From the NCBI RefSeq assembly GCF_900188155.1, contig NZ_FZOG01000002.1:325845-389844 (forward strand): DNA of 64,000 nucleotides, read 5' to 3'. A program made the position numbers and the translations under genes. Of the stretch, positions 18,048-27,735 are shown piece by piece. This DNA comes from Pseudomonas segetis (GTDB taxonomy: Bacteria; Pseudomonadota; Gammaproteobacteria; Pseudomonadales; Pseudomonadaceae). Each line of letters opens with the position of its first letter. Positions within the stretch are counted from its first letter, which is position 1. Below the pieces are notes generated by a model, which searched no databases, was not told where the DNA came from, and saw nothing but the letters and a program-made list of their open reading frames with translations.

Positions 18048-19439
18048 TTACATGTGGGTTTCAGCGTACTCGGCCAGAATCGAGCGCGGCACGCCTTGCA
18101 AGGTGATATGCACGCCGTGGGAGAAATCCTTGAATCGCTCCGTCAGGTAGGTCAGGCCAGAACTGGGTGCTGACAAATATGGCGTATCGATTTGCGCCAG
18201 GTTGCCCAGGCAAATCACCTTGGACCCTGTACCCGCACGGGTGATGATGGTTTTCATCTGGTGCGGTGTCAGGTTCTGGCACTCATCGATCAGGATCAGG
18301 CTCTGCTGGAAGCTGCGCCCGCGAATATAGTTAAGGGATTTGAACTGCAGCGGTACCTTCTGCAGGATGTAGTCGACGCTGCCATGGGTGTTTTCATCAT
18401 CCATGTGCAAGGCTTCGAGGTTGTCGGTAATAGCGCCCAGCCAGGGCTCCATTTTCTCGGCCTCGGTGCCGGGCAAGAAACCGATTTCCTGGTCGAGCCC
18501 CTGCACGCTGCGCGTGGCGATGATGCGCCGATAGCGCTTGCTGACCATGGTTTGCTCGATCGCGGCGGCCAGGGCCAGGATGGTTTTGCCCGAGCCTGCC
18601 GCGCCCGACAGGTTGACCAGGTGAATATCCGGGTCCAGCAAGGCGTAGAGCGCCAGCGCCTGATAGATATCGCGCGGCTTGAGCCCCCAGGCTTCCTGGT
18701 GCATCAGCGGCTCCTGATGCAAATCAAGTATCAGGATCTCGCCCTCATCGATCTCCTTGATCCAGCCGACAAAGCCTTGCTCATCAATGATGAACTCGTT
18801 GACATGGACCGAAGGCAGGTTGTCGGTAAGCTGGACACGGTGCCAGGTTCGGCCGTGGTCCTGGCGCGTCTCGACCTTGCTCACACGGTCCCAGAAACCG
18901 CCAGACATGTTGTGATAACCCTGCGACAACAGCGAGACATCATCGACTAGTTGGTCGGTGTGATAATCCTCGGAATCGATGCCACAGGCACGCGCCTTCA
19001 AGCGCATATTGATGTCCTTGGTGACCAGCACCACGGACAAACCAGGACGGCGCGACTTCAGCTCGACCAACTGGTTAATGATTTTATTGTCGTTGAGGTC
19101 TTCCGGCAGCCAGGTGATGGGGGCTGCGCTTTTGCTCATCAGGATCGATAAAAAGCCGCATGCGCCGCTCTTCTCTCGTTGAATCGGTACGCCGTGCTCC
19201 ACTTCCTCAGGTAATGCGCTCCCCAGAATTTTGTCGATCAATCGAATCGCCTGACGGCATTCAGCAGCTACCCCTTGCTTACCCGTTTTGAGCTTGTCCA
19301 ACTCCTCCAACACCGTCATCGGGATGGCGACGTGATGTTCCTCAAAATTGAGCAACGCGTTGGGATCGTGGATCAGCACATTGGTGTCGAGGGCGTAGAG
19401 GGTTGGAGCGGTGGGCTTACAGCGTCCGTGGTCATCCAT
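18048..19439 (-). CDS. PhoH family protein with N-terminal PIN domain (PhoH2-type)
   Basis: 463 residues. The N-terminal PIN-type RNase domain (LYALDTNVLIHDP; TVLEELDKLK; LVTKDINMRLKA with the acidic residues) is fused to a PhoH ATPase/helicase domain having Walker A SGAAGSGKT near residue 275, TRSVQGLDQEIGFLPGT and Walker B LILIDECQN. Family members of this architecture unwind and cleave RNA; the cellular role in Pseudomonas is not settled. It is monocistronic, with its own terminator; moaC lies further downstream. Confidence 0.9.
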   Translation of the reverse strand: MDDHGRCKPTAPTLYALDTNVLIHDPNALLNFEEHHVAIPMTVLEELDKLKTGKQGVAAECRQAIRLIDKILGSALPEEVEHGVPIQREKSGACGFLSILMSKSAAPITWLPEDLNDNKIINQLVELKSRRPGLSVVLVTKDINMRLKARACGIDSEDYHTDQLVDDVSLLSQGYHNMSGGFWDRVSKVETRQDHGRTWHRVQLTDNLPSVHVNEFIIDEQGFVGWIKEIDEGEILILDLHQEPLMHQEAWGLKPRDIYQALALYALLDPDIHLVNLSGAAGSGKTILALAAAIEQTMVSKRYRRIIATRSVQGLDQEIGFLPGTEAEKMEPWLGAITDNLEALHMDDENTHGSVDYILQKVPLQFKSLNYIRGRSFQQSLILIDECQNLTPHQMKTIITRAGTGSKVICLGNLAQIDTPYLSAPSSGLTYLTERFKDFSHGVHITLQGVPRSILAEYAETHM

Positions 19440-19777
19440 ACTCGTTCACCTTCTAGTAGAAGCCAAGCAACGGAATGCCAGATCAGCGCTCCGCTGCACA
19501 GGACCGCCGACTTCTCAGGGGCGACTGAGAAGCTGCAAGCAAGGTGAAGAGCAATATCGCCACCTGACTGCAGGGTTCGGCGTCTGCTTCTTTGATACTC
19601 CAAAAAACATGACAGTTAAACGAAGATTTCAGTTTTTTTATGTTTATTTGTCGGACAGACGAATAGCGCTTGGCGAGCTGGCCATGAGCCGTTAAAGTCG
19701 TAAGTCCCATCGATGCTTTTGCCAGTAAAAATTTCGCTTTCCAGGCATTTCCCTGCAATGCGTCACAACCTTCAACA
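19440..19777. other. intergenic region upstream of the PhoH gene
   Basis: About 340 bp without a supported gene. Contains a perfect hairpin CTTCTCAG-gggcga-CTGAGAAG at about 19512-19533 and an AT-rich stretch near 19600-19660 that could hold the PhoH promoter (minus). The hairpin would fall within the first part of the PhoH leader. Confidence 0.4.
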
Positions 19778-20740
19778 TCAGCACGAAAGATGTTCAGTCT
19801 CGTCTGGGGCCTCGCACCGATTGACCTCCACGGTCACATGCACCAACTCCCTTATCTGCCCCAACTGCAGCTTGTAATAATCTGCGGTGACCTGCTGGTG
19901 CGTCACCAGGCTGACAATGCAAGCAAACTGGCTGCGCCCCACCCGCCAGGCATGCAGGTCGGTGACATGGGTATCGGCATGCTGCTCCAGGGTGGAGCGA
20001 ATGCGCGCGACAACCGGATGATCCATTTCCCGATCAAGCAGCGCCTTGCCGGTCTCGACCAGCAGGCCCTTGGCCCAGACCGCGATGATCACCGAGCCGA
20101 TTACCCCCATCAAGGGGTCCAGCCAATCCCAGCCTAGCAACATCCCGCCGAGCAATGCCGCAATCGCCGCTACCGAAGTCAGGGCATCGGCCAGGACATG
20201 GATAAAGGCAGCATGACGATTGAGATCCCGCCCTGCATGTGACTCGCCATGTTCGTGACCATGCCCATGAGCATGGCCGTGCTCATGCTGATCGCGTAAC
20301 AGCCATGCCGACAGCAGGTTAACCAGCAAGCCAATGACCGCGACAACCAGGGCCATATCAAAGGCAATCACCTGTGGGTTGAATAACCGCAACAATGATT
20401 CAAACGCCAGCATGACCACGACTACAACCAGCATCAACGCGCTGGCAAACCCTGCCAGGACTTCAACCTTCCAGGTACCAAAGGCAAAGCGCTGGTCATT
20501 GGCGTAGCGCCGCGCCATGAAGTAGGCCAAGGCGCTAAGGCCCAGGGCAACCATATGCGAGGCCATGTGCCAGCCATCAGCGAGCAGTGCCATCGAGTTG
20601 AACAGATAGCCGGCAATGATCTCGACCAGCATGGTTGCACCGGTCAACGCAGTAACCCGCCAGGCCTGGCGCTCTGCATGGGTTTCAAGTGGGCGGTAGT
20701 TGTGAGATTGCTGCCACCGCGAATGATCACAGTCGTTCAT
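19778..20740 (-). CDS. cation diffusion facilitator (DmeF-like Zn/Co/Ni exporter)
   Basis: 320 residues, six transmembrane helices. The metal-site motifs are visible in HMASHMVALGLSA with the upstream Asp in LLADGW, and in HVLADALTSVAA. A His-rich cytoplasmic loop (HEHGHAHGHGHEHGESHAG) lies between helices 4 and 5, and a C-terminal domain follows. This layout is that of DmeF/CzcD-type proton-coupled exporters of divalent metals. ATG 20740 has AAGGA 8 bp upstream and gives MNDCDHSRWQQSHNY, a typical DmeF start. The metal preference cannot be read from sequence. Confidence 0.87.
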   Translation of the reverse strand: MNDCDHSRWQQSHNYRPLETHAERQAWRVTALTGATMLVEIIAGYLFNSMALLADGWHMASHMVALGLSALAYFMARRYANDQRFAFGTWKVEVLAGFASALMLVVVVVMLAFESLLRLFNPQVIAFDMALVVAVIGLLVNLLSAWLLRDQHEHGHAHGHGHEHGESHAGRDLNRHAAFIHVLADALTSVAAIAALLGGMLLGWDWLDPLMGVIGSVIIAVWAKGLLVETGKALLDREMDHPVVARIRSTLEQHADTHVTDLHAWRVGRSQFACIVSLVTHQQVTADYYKLQLGQIRELVHVTVEVNRCEAPDETEHLSC

Positions 20741-20893
20741 GCTGACATCCTTGCTGGTAATGGGCCGAAAAGAGGCGCTTCGAAGCTTACCGGGCATCGG
20801 AAAAGGTTCATTAGCTTAGCCCATTGGCTTAATAGCTAGAGTCCACAGGCCAGCTAGGCATAAAATCGCTCCAGACTTTAAGGAGCAGACTTT

Positions 20894-21673
20894 ATGCTGA
20901 TGGTGATTTCTCCGGCGAAAACCCTCGATTACGAGACGCCGCCTGTGACCGAACGCTTTACCTTGCCACAACACCTTGATCATGCCGGCGCATTGATCAG
21001 TCAATTGCGTGACTACTCGCCGCAGCAAATTGCCGAATTGATGCACCTGTCAGACAAGCTCGCTGGCCTTAATGCCGCGCGCTTTGGCAGTTGGTCGACG
21101 AGTTTCACCCCAGAAAACTCGAAACAGGCTCTGCTGGCATTCAAAGGTGACGTCTACACCGGCCTGGCGGCAGAAGACTTCAACGATGCCGACTTTGACT
21201 TTGCCCAGCGGCACTTGCGCATGCTCTCGGGGCTCTATGGCCTGCTGCGCCCGCTGGACCTGATGCAGCCATACCGCCTGGAAATGGGCACCAAGCTGCA
21301 AAACCCAAGGGGCAAGGATCTCTATGCCTTCTGGGGGGAGCGCATCAGTGGCTGGCTTAATGACGCATTGGCCGAGCAAGGTGACGACATTCTGCTCAAC
21401 CTGGCATCCAATGAGTACTTTGGCGCAGTCAAACGGAATGCCCTGAATGCCCGCATCATCAACACCGAGTTCCGCGATGAAAAAAATGGCGAGTATAAAA
21501 TCATCAGCTTCTATGCCAAAAAAGCACGAGGGCTGATGGCGAGATACGTCATCAAGGAAAAAATTTCCGACGTACGCGACCTGATGAACTTTAACGACCA
21601 AGGGTATCGCTACGCACCCGAGCGCTCGAAACCCGACAATCTGGTATTCCTGCGCGAGCAACAAAATAGCTGA
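20894..21673 (+). CDS. yaaA: peroxide stress protein YaaA
   Basis: 259 residues, almost exactly the E. coli YaaA length. Visible family motifs: [14 protein letters not shown] at the N-terminus, [32 protein letters not shown] and [12 protein letters not shown]. YaaA limits free intracellular iron and DNA damage during hydrogen peroxide stress in E. coli and binds DNA. AAGGAG lies 8 bp before the start. It is the last gene before the alginate promoter region. Confidence 0.92.
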   Translation: MLMVISPAKTLDYETPPVTERFTLPQHLDHAGALISQLRDYSPQQIAELMHLSDKLAGLNAARFGSWSTSFTPENSKQALLAFKGDVYTGLAAEDFNDADFDFAQRHLRMLSGLYGLLRPLDLMQPYRLEMGTKLQNPRGKDLYAFWGERISGWLNDALAEQGDDILLNLASNEYFGAVKRNALNARIINTEFRDEKNGEYKIISFYAKKARGLMARYVIKEKISDVRDLMNFNDQGYRYAPERSKPDNLVFLREQQNS

Positions 21674-21688
21674 CACTCCCTCCTCTTC

Positions 21689-21716
21689 CAACGGGTTGGA
21701 TATCCAGCCCGTTGAG
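21689..21716 (+). terminator. hairpin downstream of yaaA
   Basis: Near-perfect 11-bp stem CAACGGGTTGG / CCAGCCCGTTG (one G-U pair) 17 bp after the yaaA stop codon. No T tract follows, so its efficiency as a terminator is uncertain. Confidence 0.6.
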
Positions 21717-21904
21717 CCGCTTCGCCCAGCAATACTTGATATATCACTTAACTAACGAATAGTTCAGTGGAAATCCAAATAGATTCAACACCACACTTAA
21801 TCGACCCGGCTTCGCGGGCGTGACAATTACAAAGTGCCACCATTAATTGCCATCAAAGTGCAATTACTTAATAGTTGCACCACTGACTTATCTTGAAAAA
21901 AAGT

Positions 21905-21946
21905 TGACGAACGGTCTGAACTTACAGAATTTTCCTACACTCATAT
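21905..21946 (+). promoter_or_regulatory. algD promoter: AlgU (sigma-22) -35/-10 with adjacent AlgR box
   Basis: GAACTT at 21918-21923 and TCATA at 21941 are separated by 17 bp, matching the AlgU/RpoE-type promoter of algD. Directly upstream (21906-21915) the minus strand reads ACCGTTCGTC, the core AlgR-binding sequence, at about -46 to -37 relative to the expected start near 21952. This position corresponds to the promoter-proximal AlgR site of P. aeruginosa algD. Confidence 0.82.
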
Positions 21947-21951
21947 TCCGC

Positions 21952-22296
21952 GTAACACACTTCTTCGCGCAACTTTTGGCGCGAACCAAACTGCCCTAAC
22001 TCTCGATAAGACAGTCGAGGTAACTGTTCACCTGGATAATTTGACAGACAAGATAAAAGACTAGGTAGCTGATGGCAGTTTGCACCTAAACCAATCATTT
22101 CAAAGAGGTTTTTGAGCGGAACGCTCACGCCCGTGAAATGAGTAAAAACAGTATTTGCCTGATCACGCCCCTAACTAAGCGGGCGGGCATTAACGCGACT
22201 GTAATAAGTAAGCGAGATAACAATACAGGTAGGAAACAGCACATCGAAACCCGCGAAACATAATTAATTCTGTAATAACTGAATGAGGTTAAGACC
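21952..22296 (+). other. long untranslated leader of the alginate operon
   Basis: About 345 nt from the inferred start of transcription to the algD ATG, AT-rich and without an open reading frame. It holds two hairpins: TTCGCGC-aacttttg-GCGCGAA (21964-21985) and GAGCG-gaa-CGCTC near 22114-22126. A long algD leader is also known in P. aeruginosa, where it is a target of post-transcriptional control. Confidence 0.6.
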
Positions 22297-23607
22297 ATGC
22301 GCATTAGTATTTTTGGTTTAGGTTATGTCGGCGCCGTATGTGCCGGTTGCTTGTCTGCTCGGGGCCACGAAGTTATCGGCGTGGATATCTCCGCCACTAA
22401 AATCGACCTGATCAACAATGGTAAATCGCCTATCGTCGAGCCCGGCCTGGAGGCACTACTGCAAAAAGGCCTGGCCGCCGGAAAACTGCGCGGAACTACT
22501 GATGTAGCCAGCGCAGTTGCGGACAGCGAAGTGTCATTTATCTGCGTCGGAACTCCGAGCAAAAAGAACGGTGACCTTGAACTCAACTACATCGAAGGCG
22601 TGTGCCGTGAAATCGGCATGGCCATGCGCGACAAGAGCGCTCGACACACCGTAGTTGTACGCAGCACCGTCTTGCCTGGCACCGTTCGTAATGTCGTGAT
22701 TCCGATCCTTGAAGACTGCTCTGGCAAGAAAGCCGGTGTCGATTTCGGTGTTGCAGTGAACCCTGAGTTCCTGCGTGAAAGCACGGCCATCAAGGATTAC
22801 GACTTCCCGCCAATGACAGTGATTGGCGAGTCGGACACCACCTCCGGCGACCTGCTTGAAAGCATCTACAGCGAGCTGGATGCACCGATCATTCGCAAGA
22901 CCATCGATACCGCTGAAATGATCAAGTACACCTGCAATGTCTGGCACGCCACCAAAGTGACCTTCGCCAACGAGATCGGCAACATTGCCAAGGCGGTTGG
23001 CGTCGACGGCCGCGAAGTCATGGACGTGATATGCCAGGACAACAAGCTCAACCTGTCCAAATACTACATGCGCCCAGGTTTTGCATTCGGCGGTTCCTGC
23101 CTGCCGAAGGACGTTCGCGCCCTGTCCTACCGCGCCACATCCCTGGACGTCGAAGCCCCGCTGATCAGCTCGTTGATGCGCAGCAACCTGGTCCAGGTGC
23201 AAAAGGCATTCGACATCATCTCGCGCTGCAACAAGCGCAAGGTTGCCTTGCTCGGCCTGAGTTTCAAGGCTGGGACCGATGACCTGCGCGAAAGCCCTCT
23301 GGTTGAGCTGGCTGAAATGCTCATCGGCAAGGGCTACGACCTCAGCATCTTCGACCGCAACGTCGAGTACGCCCGTGTCTACGGTGCGAACAAAGACTAC
23401 ATCGAGTCGAAAATCCCTCACGTGTCCTCGCTGCTCAACAGCGATTTCGAAAGAGTGGTCGCCGATGCCGACGTGATAGTGCTGGGCAATGGCGACAAGG
23501 ACTTTGCGCCATTGGCTGACGAGAAGTTCGAAGGCAAGCACGTCATCGACCTGGTTGGTTTCATGACCACGGCAACTCGCAGCGGTGCCGAAGGCATCTG
23601 CTGGTAA
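22297..23607 (+). CDS. algD: GDP-mannose 6-dehydrogenase AlgD
   Basis: 436 residues, the P. aeruginosa length. Oxidises GDP-mannose to GDP-mannuronic acid with two NAD+, the committed step of alginate synthesis. It shows the NAD-binding FGLGYVGAVCAG at the N-terminus, the central EMIKYTCNVWHATKVTFANE helix and FAFGGSCLPKD, whose Cys falls at residue 268, the known catalytic cysteine. The C-terminal NAD(H)-dehydrogenase domain (LSFKAGTDDLRESP) is complete. First gene of the operon, behind the AlgU promoter. Confidence 0.98.
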   Translation: MRISIFGLGYVGAVCAGCLSARGHEVIGVDISATKIDLINNGKSPIVEPGLEALLQKGLAAGKLRGTTDVASAVADSEVSFICVGTPSKKNGDLELNYIEGVCREIGMAMRDKSARHTVVVRSTVLPGTVRNVVIPILEDCSGKKAGVDFGVAVNPEFLRESTAIKDYDFPPMTVIGESDTTSGDLLESIYSELDAPIIRKTIDTAEMIKYTCNVWHATKVTFANEIGNIAKAVGVDGREVMDVICQDNKLNLSKYYMRPGFAFGGSCLPKDVRALSYRATSLDVEAPLISSLMRSNLVQVQKAFDIISRCNKRKVALLGLSFKAGTDDLRESPLVELAEMLIGKGYDLSIFDRNVEYARVYGANKDYIESKIPHVSSLLNSDFERVVADADVIVLGNGDKDFAPLADEKFEGKHVIDLVGFMTTATRSGAEGICW

Positions 23608-23679
23608 ATGAACCCGCCCCGGGTCCAGGCCGCAAGGCGTATGCCCGGGGCGAGTCCAGTGAATTCGATGGAAACGCAT

Positions 23680-25161
23680 ATGGATAAGCTCAAGACAGGC
23701 CTCCTGGAGGCTGCTGGCTGGCTGTTTTACCTGTCATTACTGATGTTGCTCGCCTTGGCCTTGCCGACCAGTACCTTCGACCCTGAATCGAAGCACTATC
23801 TGCTGCTGATTGGCGCCGTCGGTATCTGGCGTTATTCCATGGGTGCCATACATTTCGTGCGTGGCTGCCTGTTCCTTTACCTGGTCTACCCCTATTACAA
23901 GCGCAAGGTCCGCAAGCTCGGGACTGCTGCCGACCCATCCCATGTATTCCTGATGGTCACCAGCTTTCGTATCGATGCGCTTACCACTGCAATGGTCTAT
24001 CGCTCGGTCATACGCGAGGCCATTGAGTGCGGTTACCCAACAACCATGGTGTGTTCGATCGTCGAGCTTTCCGATGAGCTGTTGGTGAAAAGCATGTGGG
24101 AGAAAATGAATCCTCCGGCCCACGTCAAACTCGACTTCGTGCGCATTCCCGGCACGGGTAAGCGTGATGGCCTGGCCTATGGTTTTCGCGCCATTTCGCG
24201 GCAAATGCCGGACAACAACGCAGTGGTTGCAGTCATCGATGGCGACACCGTGCTGGATGTCGGCGTGGTGCGTAAAACCGTGCCCTGGTTTCAGCTGTTT
24301 CCCAATGTTGGTGGCCTGACCACCAATGAGTTTTGCGAGGTTCGCGGCAGCTACATCATGAGTGAATGGCACAAGCTGCGCTTCGCTCAGCGTCACCTCA
24401 ACATGTGTTCCATGGCCTTGTCCAAGCGGGTACTGACCATGACCGGGCGCATGTCTGTATTTCGCGCCCAGGTGGTAACCAACCCGGAATTTATTGCCGA
24501 TGTTGAAAGTGATCACCTTGAGCATTGGCGCCTGGGTCGCTTCCAGTTCTTGACCGGCGACGACAAATCCAGCTGGTTCAGCCTGATGCGCCTCGGCTAT
24601 GACACCTTCTACGTGCCAGACGCGGCAATCAATACCGTCGAACATCCGCCAGAAAAGAGCTTTATCAAAGCCAGCCGCAAGCTGATGTTCCGCTGGTACG
24701 GCAACAACCTGCGGCAGAACTCACGGGCCTTGCGCCTGGGAATAAATCGCCTGGGCGCCTTCACCAGCCTGGTCTTGTTCGACCAGCGCGTGTCGATGTG
24801 GACAAGCTTGCTGGGCTTGGCCGTAGCCGTGATCGCCAGCATCAAGTACAGCCCGGCATTTATCATCATCTACCTGTTGTGGATCGGCATTACACGCTTG
24901 GTATTGACGCTTTTGCTCAGTCTCAGCGGCCACCGCATCGGCCCAGCCTACCCCGCGATTCTTTATTACAACCAGATTGTCGGCGCCATGGTGAAGATCT
25001 ATGTGTTCTTCCGCCTTGACCAGCAATCCTGGACCCGTCAGCCCACCAAACTCAACCGAGACCTGGCCAGCTTTTCACGACTGTTCAACAGCTGGTCTTC
25101 GCGAGCCATGACTTTTACTGCCACCAGCGTATTCATCGCCGCGCTTCTCGCGTTGGTGTGA
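23680..25161 (+). CDS. alg8: mannuronan synthase Alg8 (glycosyltransferase 2)
   Basis: 493 residues in the inner membrane. Polymerises GDP-mannuronate into mannuronan together with Alg44. Two N-terminal membrane helices precede a GT2 domain with [10 protein letters not shown] (DxD-type), [15 protein letters not shown] and the [11 protein letters not shown] stretch in place of the QxxRW motif. C-terminal membrane helices follow. The start at [14 protein letters not shown] (23680) matches the start of known Alg8 proteins; an upstream in-frame extension from 23608 lacks that similarity. Lies 72 bp after algD. Confidence 0.96.
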   Translation: MDKLKTGLLEAAGWLFYLSLLMLLALALPTSTFDPESKHYLLLIGAVGIWRYSMGAIHFVRGCLFLYLVYPYYKRKVRKLGTAADPSHVFLMVTSFRIDALTTAMVYRSVIREAIECGYPTTMVCSIVELSDELLVKSMWEKMNPPAHVKLDFVRIPGTGKRDGLAYGFRAISRQMPDNNAVVAVIDGDTVLDVGVVRKTVPWFQLFPNVGGLTTNEFCEVRGSYIMSEWHKLRFAQRHLNMCSMALSKRVLTMTGRMSVFRAQVVTNPEFIADVESDHLEHWRLGRFQFLTGDDKSSWFSLMRLGYDTFYVPDAAINTVEHPPEKSFIKASRKLMFRWYGNNLRQNSRALRLGINRLGAFTSLVLFDQRVSMWTSLLGLAVAVIASIKYSPAFIIIYLLWIGITRLVLTLLLSLSGHRIGPAYPAILYYNQIVGAMVKIYVFFRLDQQSWTRQPTKLNRDLASFSRLFNSWSSRAMTFTATSVFIAALLALV

Positions 25162-25187
25162 CCAGAACTGAATAGGAAATCAAACCC

Positions 25188-26351
25188 ATGAACACAGCCG
25201 TCAATGTCAACGTGGTCCATGAATCGGAAGCTCAGCGCCAGCACGCCCGGGTCAGAATCCCAGCAACTTTGCGCTACATCGCCAAAAACCGCGAACAGGT
25301 TGAAGTCCGTGTGCTCGACCTGTCGGCGGGAGGATTCAGCTTCAACAACGAAAAAGCCCCGGCCAATGTCGGCGACTATCACAAGGCGCGCATGCAATTC
25401 CAGCTCGACAGCCTCAACCTGAGCCTGGATATCGAGTTTCAGGTGTGCTCGACCGACCCGGTCAACAAGCGTGTGGGCTGCCAGTTTCACAACCTCAAGC
25501 CCCGCGAAATAGCGACCTTGCGCTACCTGATCAGCGCACACCTGAGCGGTGAGATTGTCTCCACCGGCGACCTGCTCAACACCTTGCAACGGGAAAATTT
25601 CACCAAGCCACGCAAGCAAGGCAACAGCGGCGGCATGAGTGCTTTCGGCCGGATCAAGGCAGTGACCTTCAGCATTGCCATCTTTGCAGTCGGCGTCGCC
25701 GCCTTTGGCTACATTTTCAAATCCATCTACGGCTTGTATTTCGTCACCCACGCCTCATCCGGCATGGTCGACGTCCCCAGCCTGAACATCACCATGCCAC
25801 GTGAAGGCACAGTGCAAAGCCTGGTTGGCGCCGACGGCATCATCAACAAGGGCGCACCGGTTGCGACGTTCTCCGCCAGCATGCTGGAAATGCTCAAAGG
25901 CCAGCTCAGCGATGAACAGCTGACCCCAGCCAACATCGAGCAGCTGTTCAGCAAACAGATGAAAGGCACCTTGACCAGCCCGTGCAATTGCAAAATCGCC
26001 CGGCAACTGGTGGCCGACGGCCAGTTCGCCAGCAAAGGCGACGTGATCTTTGAAATGGTCCCGCAAGACACCAAGGCCAGGGTCCTGGCGAGCTTCCCCT
26101 ATCGCAAGTTTGCCGAAGCGCGTCCTGGCACGCGAATCAAGTTCTGGGTCGCGGGCGATGACCAGCCACGCAGCGGCAAGATCATCAGCACCAATCTGCA
26201 CAACGGCGGCTTGTCGTCTGATATCCGCGCCACTATCGAACCGGACCAGACCCTGCCAAGCACCCTGGCTGGCCAGCCTGTCGAAGTCGAAATTGATCGC
26301 GGCCCCTCCCTCGACTGGGTGATCGAGAAAGCGACTGCAGCTGGCTACTAA
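25188..26351 (+). CDS. alg44: alginate co-polymerase Alg44 with c-di-GMP-binding PilZ domain
   Basis: 387 residues. An N-terminal cytoplasmic PilZ domain is followed by one transmembrane helix (about residues 160-185) and a periplasmic membrane-fusion-like domain. The c-di-GMP-binding residues are intact: RxxxR at Arg17/Arg21 and DxSxxG at Asp44, Ser46 and Gly49, the same positions as in P. aeruginosa. Binding of c-di-GMP activates polymerisation by Alg8, so alginate output here should respond to c-di-GMP. It begins 26 bp after alg8. Confidence 0.97.
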   Translation: MNTAVNVNVVHESEAQRQHARVRIPATLRYIAKNREQVEVRVLDLSAGGFSFNNEKAPANVGDYHKARMQFQLDSLNLSLDIEFQVCSTDPVNKRVGCQFHNLKPREIATLRYLISAHLSGEIVSTGDLLNTLQRENFTKPRKQGNSGGMSAFGRIKAVTFSIAIFAVGVAAFGYIFKSIYGLYFVTHASSGMVDVPSLNITMPREGTVQSLVGADGIINKGAPVATFSASMLEMLKGQLSDEQLTPANIEQLFSKQMKGTLTSPCNCKIARQLVADGQFASKGDVIFEMVPQDTKARVLASFPYRKFAEARPGTRIKFWVAGDDQPRSGKIISTNLHNGGLSSDIRATIEPDQTLPSTLAGQPVEVEIDRGPSLDWVIEKATAAGY

Positions 26352-26364
26352 GGAGGACCGACAC

Positions 26365-27735
26365 GTGGCTACTGCTCATCCTCAACTCATCATGCTCGCA
26401 GCCGCCGTCACCCTGGCTGGCTGTGCAGGCTTGCCGGACCAGCGCCTGGCAAGCGAAGCGCTCAAGCGGGGCGATACCGTCACCGCAGAACGCAACTTCC
26501 AACAGCTGGCTGAGCTGGGTTATGTCAAGGCACAAGTGGGCCTGGCCGACATGAAAGTCGCCAGCGGCACTGAAGAAGACCTCAAGGAAGCAGAGCGGAC
26601 CTACCGCCAGGCAATGGATCAGTCACCTCGCGCCAAGGGACGCCTGGGTCGCCTGCTGGCGCGCAAGCCAGACAGCACCCATGCCGAACGTACCGAAGCG
26701 GCGACATTGCTCAAGGAAGCATTCAGTGCCGGCGAACCCAATAGCTTGCTGCCCCTGACCATGCTCTACCTGCAATACCCACAGGACTTTCCCGCTATGA
26801 ACGTGCAAGAGCAAATTTCTAGCTGGCGCCAACAAGGTTTTGCCCAGGCAGAGCTGGCGCAGATCCTCCTTTATCGCACTCAAGGCACCTACGACCAGCA
26901 CCTGACAGAGATCGAAGATATCTGCCAGAAACTGATCAGCGAGTCCGACGCCTGCTATGTCGAGCTGGCGACCGTGTATCAGATGCAAGGCAACAGCGAG
27001 CAACAGGAAGCGCTGATCGCCGACATGATGAACCAATACCACAGCCGTGCCTTGCCACCGCGCCGGGTTGAAGCCGTCGCCCAGGTATTGGCCGACGCGG
27101 AACTGGGCAAGCCTGACGAAAGCCAGGCAAAAGAGTTGCTTGAAGCCATCGCCCCGACTTACCCGGCGGCCTGGGTCAGCCTGGCTCGACTGCTGTACGA
27201 CTACCCGGCGCTAGGCGACAGCGAAACCATGATGACCTACCTCGACAAGGGCCGGGAAGCTTCTCTGCCGCGCGCCGAGTTGCTGCTGGGTCGCCTGTAC
27301 TACGAAGGCAAGATGGTCCCGCAAGACCCGAAAAAAGCTGAAGAGCACCTGCGCAAGGCAGCTCCCAGCGAGCCGACGGCCAACTACCTGCTGGGGCAAA
27401 TCTACCTGCGCGGCTACTTGGGCGATATCTACCCGCAGCAGGCACTCGACCACCTGTTGAGCGCTGCACGGAGCGGCCAGATCAATGCCGACTACGCCCT
27501 GGCGCAAATGTACTCGCAAGGCAAAGGCATAGTGCCAAACCTGAGCAACGCCTATGTCTTCAGCCAGCTGGCACTCCCCAAAAACACGCAGGCAAGCACC
27601 GACCTGGCCAACGAGGTTGCGCAAAAGCTAACGCCAGCCCAACGCAGTGAAGCCGAGCAAAAGCTCCGTGAGGAACGCGAACTGCGTGGCACCGCCTTGC
27701 AAAACCAAACTCAGCTACAGGCACAGCTTCAATGA
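26365..27735 (+). CDS. algK: alginate biosynthesis lipoprotein AlgK (TPR/Sel1 repeats)
   Basis: 456-residue outer-membrane lipoprotein. The signal sequence ends in the lipobox LAGC (Cys about residue 19), followed by Sel1/TPR-like helical repeats such as [20 protein letters not shown] and [14 protein letters not shown]. AlgK scaffolds the periplasmic complex and helps place AlgE. The GTG start is preceded by AAGGAGG at 9 bp. Its last codons overlap the algE start (ATGA-like), indicating coupled translation. Confidence 0.95.
   Translation: MATAHPQLIMLAAAVTLAGCAGLPDQRLASEALKRGDTVTAERNFQQLAELGYVKAQVGLADMKVASGTEEDLKEAERTYRQAMDQSPRAKGRLGRLLARKPDSTHAERTEAATLLKEAFSAGEPNSLLPLTMLYLQYPQDFPAMNVQEQISSWRQQGFAQAELAQILLYRTQGTYDQHLTEIEDICQKLISESDACYVELATVYQMQGNSEQQEALIADMMNQYHSRALPPRRVEAVAQVLADAELGKPDESQAKELLEAIAPTYPAAWVSLARLLYDYPALGDSETMMTYLDKGREASLPRAELLLGRLYYEGKMVPQDPKKAEEHLRKAAPSEPTANYLLGQIYLRGYLGDIYPQQALDHLLSAARSGQINADYALAQMYSQGKGIVPNLSNAYVFSQLALPKNTQASTDLANEVAQKLTPAQRSEAEQKLREERELRGTALQNQTQLQAQLQ

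Noticed and set aside
19483..19758. 91-residue minus-strand frame between the PhoH and CDF genes
   Set aside because: No good ribosome-binding site, atypical composition and no recognisable domain; the region looks like promoter.
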